From: Inonotus obliquus
Lineage: Eukaryota; Basidiomycota; Agaricomycetes; Hymenochaetales; Hymenochaetaceae
Direction of reading: 5' to 3'
DNA: 64,000 nt
Assembly (NCBI GenBank): GCA_032164295.1
Contig: JAJHTX010000013.1
Span: 1 to 64,000 of the forward strand
The notes under the pieces were generated by a model, which was not told where the DNA came from, did not search any database, and saw only the letters and a program-made list of their open reading frames with translations. Of the stretch, positions 61,488 through 64,000 are shown in pieces. Within the stretch, counting starts at the first letter, position 1, and each line of letters begins with the position of its first letter. The position numbers were made by a program, and so were the translations under genes.

Positions 61488-64000
61488 TTACTTCCCATGC
61501 TCAGGAACGTGAACGGATAGCTTCGGCGCAGCTAGCTTTTCAATATACTCCTTCGATCCATTGTAAATATCGTTACGTCAGCTTCCACAAGTCTACTTTC
61601 GATGAACGAGTACTCACCCTAATCCACTTTTCTCGCTGGTCCGGAACGTGATCAAAACTCGTATATCGTCTGTCATTCTAAAGCATGATATAGACGATCT
61701 GAAACACTTCGATACATGAAGCATCAGAACAACACTAACCTTGAGAACCCTTTCGATCTCTTGCACGTCCACACTTTTCGCAAGAGTTTTGAGATCAACC
61801 TTCGCATTTTCCTCTTCCTCTCCGGGAAGGTCTTCTGCGCCGATCTCAACTCTCATACCCCCATTGGCTTCCTCGTGCATTTTGCGAACGCGTCCCCAAA
61901 ACTCTACGAAAGAATTTTCGTTGAGCATCTCCTGGAACTCTCGTTCGGCTCGTTTGGTGCGTTCCTGGCGCCATTCTTGAAACTCATGCCGAAGAGCACT
62001 AGGATCATCCTCCAGCTGGAGCTTCTGAGCTGGAAGTGATGTTTGTATAGAGGATAAGGGCAAATCGGAGAAATCCGTATTCAATGCAGGTGCATGTGCC
62101 TCAAATAGTGCATGAAGTGCTGAGCGATGCTTGTTTCGTAACGCGCTCATGTGTTGAGCAAAGAGAGCTTGCCGAACATGGAGAGGCAGCGATGAATGAG
62201 TAAATCTTGGATCTGTCTTGAGTTGTTCCAAGGACGAGTTCCAAGTCATCTGAAAACGAAGCGTAATGAGTCTCTGTCTGCAGTATGGAGACCACCGTAC
62301 CATCGGTTCCCGAATTGCGTCCGTTAGCAATGTCCTGCGGACGAAGGAAAGCCGTAGTCAGCGCCAAGGAGCCTGGCACACATCGGGGATACAGATGAGA
62401 AAAGGCGCACATGAACTCTGATTCGCTTTCTTCTCGCGTCAGCGCACTCCGCGACTTAGCCATTTCAGCCTCTACACGATTGCGCTCTCGCCTAACCTGC
62501 TCCTCTCGCTCCCTCACGGCACGTTCTTTTCGTTCCTTGGTCCTGCGCTGCTGATCTTTCTCATCATTCTTCAAAACCTCAGGCTTCCTGGAGTCTGACG
62601 GAATATCTACGGTAGCCGACAGAGATCTCTTGTATGTAATAAACAGCTCTTCCCGGAGGGACGACGAGCCTACAGCATCGTACCGAGGGTCTTTGTCGAG
62701 CCCCCGTTTGACATCCTTCCAAGACGAAGACTCAGTTACTTGAGCCTTCTCTTTCAACAGCAAGAAAAAGTCAGCTTCAGCTTTCACTGCTGCCCTACGT
62801 TTCTCTAATTGAAATGGAATCAGGACACTAATGTTCAATAAAGTAGCGTATATACTCACGCTCTCCGAGTTCTTTAAGCCATTCTCTGTATCTCTTCTCG
62901 CGCTCTCGGTCATCACGACCCCAACCGTAAAATCGCCGATCCTTCTTCCAAATACGCCGCCATTCCGTCCAACTCGTACGCGTGCTTTTCACCTCTTCAC
63001 GAAGAAGCTTGTCAAACTCTGCTTTTGGATCTCTGCGCTCCTCGGCAGCCGTGGTACTTTGTGCAGCGAGCCTTGCTTGTCGTAATTCACGTACCCGGTC
63101 GCGGCAATATTCGTCGAAGGCCTCCTTCCTTGCCGAAACGGACGGGAGCAGTACATATCGCGCGTCCGAAACAAATTGGGGTAACACAGTATCCCAAGGC
63201 AAGAGGGGATTAACGTCTTTCTCGCGAAGGAGAGTCTAATTAGACTGTCAACAACTATCACTAAGGACTTGCAAATTGCATACCTTGAAAAGAGCTTTAG
63301 CTTCTTCAACCGAAAGGTCGACACGATTTGGCATGTTAATAGCAAGATTGCCCTTCTCCTTTTCCTTTCGCTTCAGCTCCATCTCCTCTTCATGCTTTCG
63401 AGCGTCCTCCTCTTCCTTCCTACGTTCCTCTTGGGCCTCTGCCTCAGCAGCCAGCTGAGCAGCCGCTTCCCTCTGCCACTCTTCCTCTTCGTCGTCATCC
63501 CCCTCGTTGGTGCTATTTCCTTCTTCGTCCTCGACCATATCCTCTACTCGTGCTTTCTTCGATACCGTAACTTCTTGTATAAGCTCAGACTCGATTGCTT
63601 TGCGTTTTGCTGCGATATCGACCTCCACCTCATTCTTCAAGCGTTGAACTTCCTCCTTAACAGCACGTTTATGCTCCTCTTCCTTCTCTTGTTTCCTCCG
63701 CGCTTCTTTCTCCTCCTCTTCTCTCTCCTTCCGTTCTAGCTCCACAACGGCATCCCTGATTTCATCCGGTACGGTCCACACGCTTTGCTTCCGCTCCCTA
63801 TGCGTATAGAACACATGTCCTGAGTTCGTTATTACGCGTAACCATGGGGTGCCAGGAACGGGTGTTTTCAATTTCGGCTTCTCCTTTTTCTTCCCATCGG
63901 GCGGTATGGCAGCCCGAGTCGGTGCCACCGCTGGAGAAAATGGCGCAGCTGCAAATAAGGGAATCGGGCGAACGTACGTAGACTCTTTTGTCACTGAATT
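61488..64000 (-). CDS. WW/FF-domain transcription-elongation or splicing factor (TCERG1/CA150-like), 5' partial
   Basis: Seven exons are visible: 63284->64000, 62860-63235, 62411-62804, 62301-62334, 61740-62249, 61618-61677 and 61488-61550. The N-terminus lies beyond the window. A WW domain (TPWLRVITNSGHVFYTHRE with QSVWTVPDEI) is followed by a long Glu/Lys/Arg coiled coil. FF domains follow: DLSVEEAKALFKTLLREKDV, DPKAEFDKLLREEVKSTRTS and AEADFFLLLKEKAQVTESSS, with TWNSSLEQLKTDPRF and FDHVPDQREKWI closing further ones. The end is REYIEKLAAPKLSVHVPEHG. Family members bridge phosphorylated RNA polymerase II CTD and spliceosome factors in the nucleus. A CA150/Dre4-type protein is favoured over Prp40 by the single visible WW before the coiled coil; a second WW may lie outside. 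Confidence 0.85.

Noticed and set aside
63269..63739. 156-codon plus-strand ORF, Leu/Phe-rich, looks membrane-like
   Set aside because: It is the antisense of the Glu/Lys-rich coiled coil in the WW/FF protein; GAG/AAG codons read backwards give CTC/CTT leucines.

Overview
The window is the left end of a fungal chromosome. It opens with a (CCCTAA)n telomere. The genes behind it are broken by many short GT-AG introns, mostly 40-70 nt. The gene content (a CE1 esterase with a fungal CBM1, HAM1-like protein, F-box proteins, an NWD-type WD40 tail and a Crinkler-kinase) points to a filamentous basidiomycete, probably an Agaricomycete. The species cannot be fixed from the sequence. All exon structures were worked out by hand from splice sites and reading frame.

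Layout. 0-5.2 kb is subtelomeric: a telomere-truncated pseudogene, an orphan ORF, a five-exon Crinkler-kinase gene and a WD40/NWD relic. 6.6-26.1 kb is ordinary gene space: HAM1-like protein, MFS sugar/quinate transporter, CBM1-tailed CE1 esterase, phosphoglycerate kinase, a large disordered protein and an F-box protein. 27.6-48.7 kb is an unusual accessory block. A divergent pair, phosducin-like protein facing a signal-less pepsin-type aspartic protease, occurs three times in different states of decay. Two further protease relics, a protein tyrosine phosphatase gene and two AT-rich unknown ORFs lie in or between these units. 49.9-64 kb returns to ordinary genes: GH13 alpha-glucosidase, PEBP-family protein, second F-box protein, NmrA-like oxidoreductase and a WW/FF-domain protein that runs off the right edge.

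How the genes relate. Transporter, esterase, alpha-glucosidase and PGK fit plant-polysaccharide and sugar use, but they are not an obvious co-regulated cluster. The block at 27.6-48.7 kb is the most interesting part. Its outer units form an inverted duplication about 14 kb apart. Comparing the two copies exposes a 192-bp MITE with its empty site, a 72-bp micro-inversion, a lost splice donor and a small insertion. The middle unit carries a protease whose first catalytic aspartate is gone.
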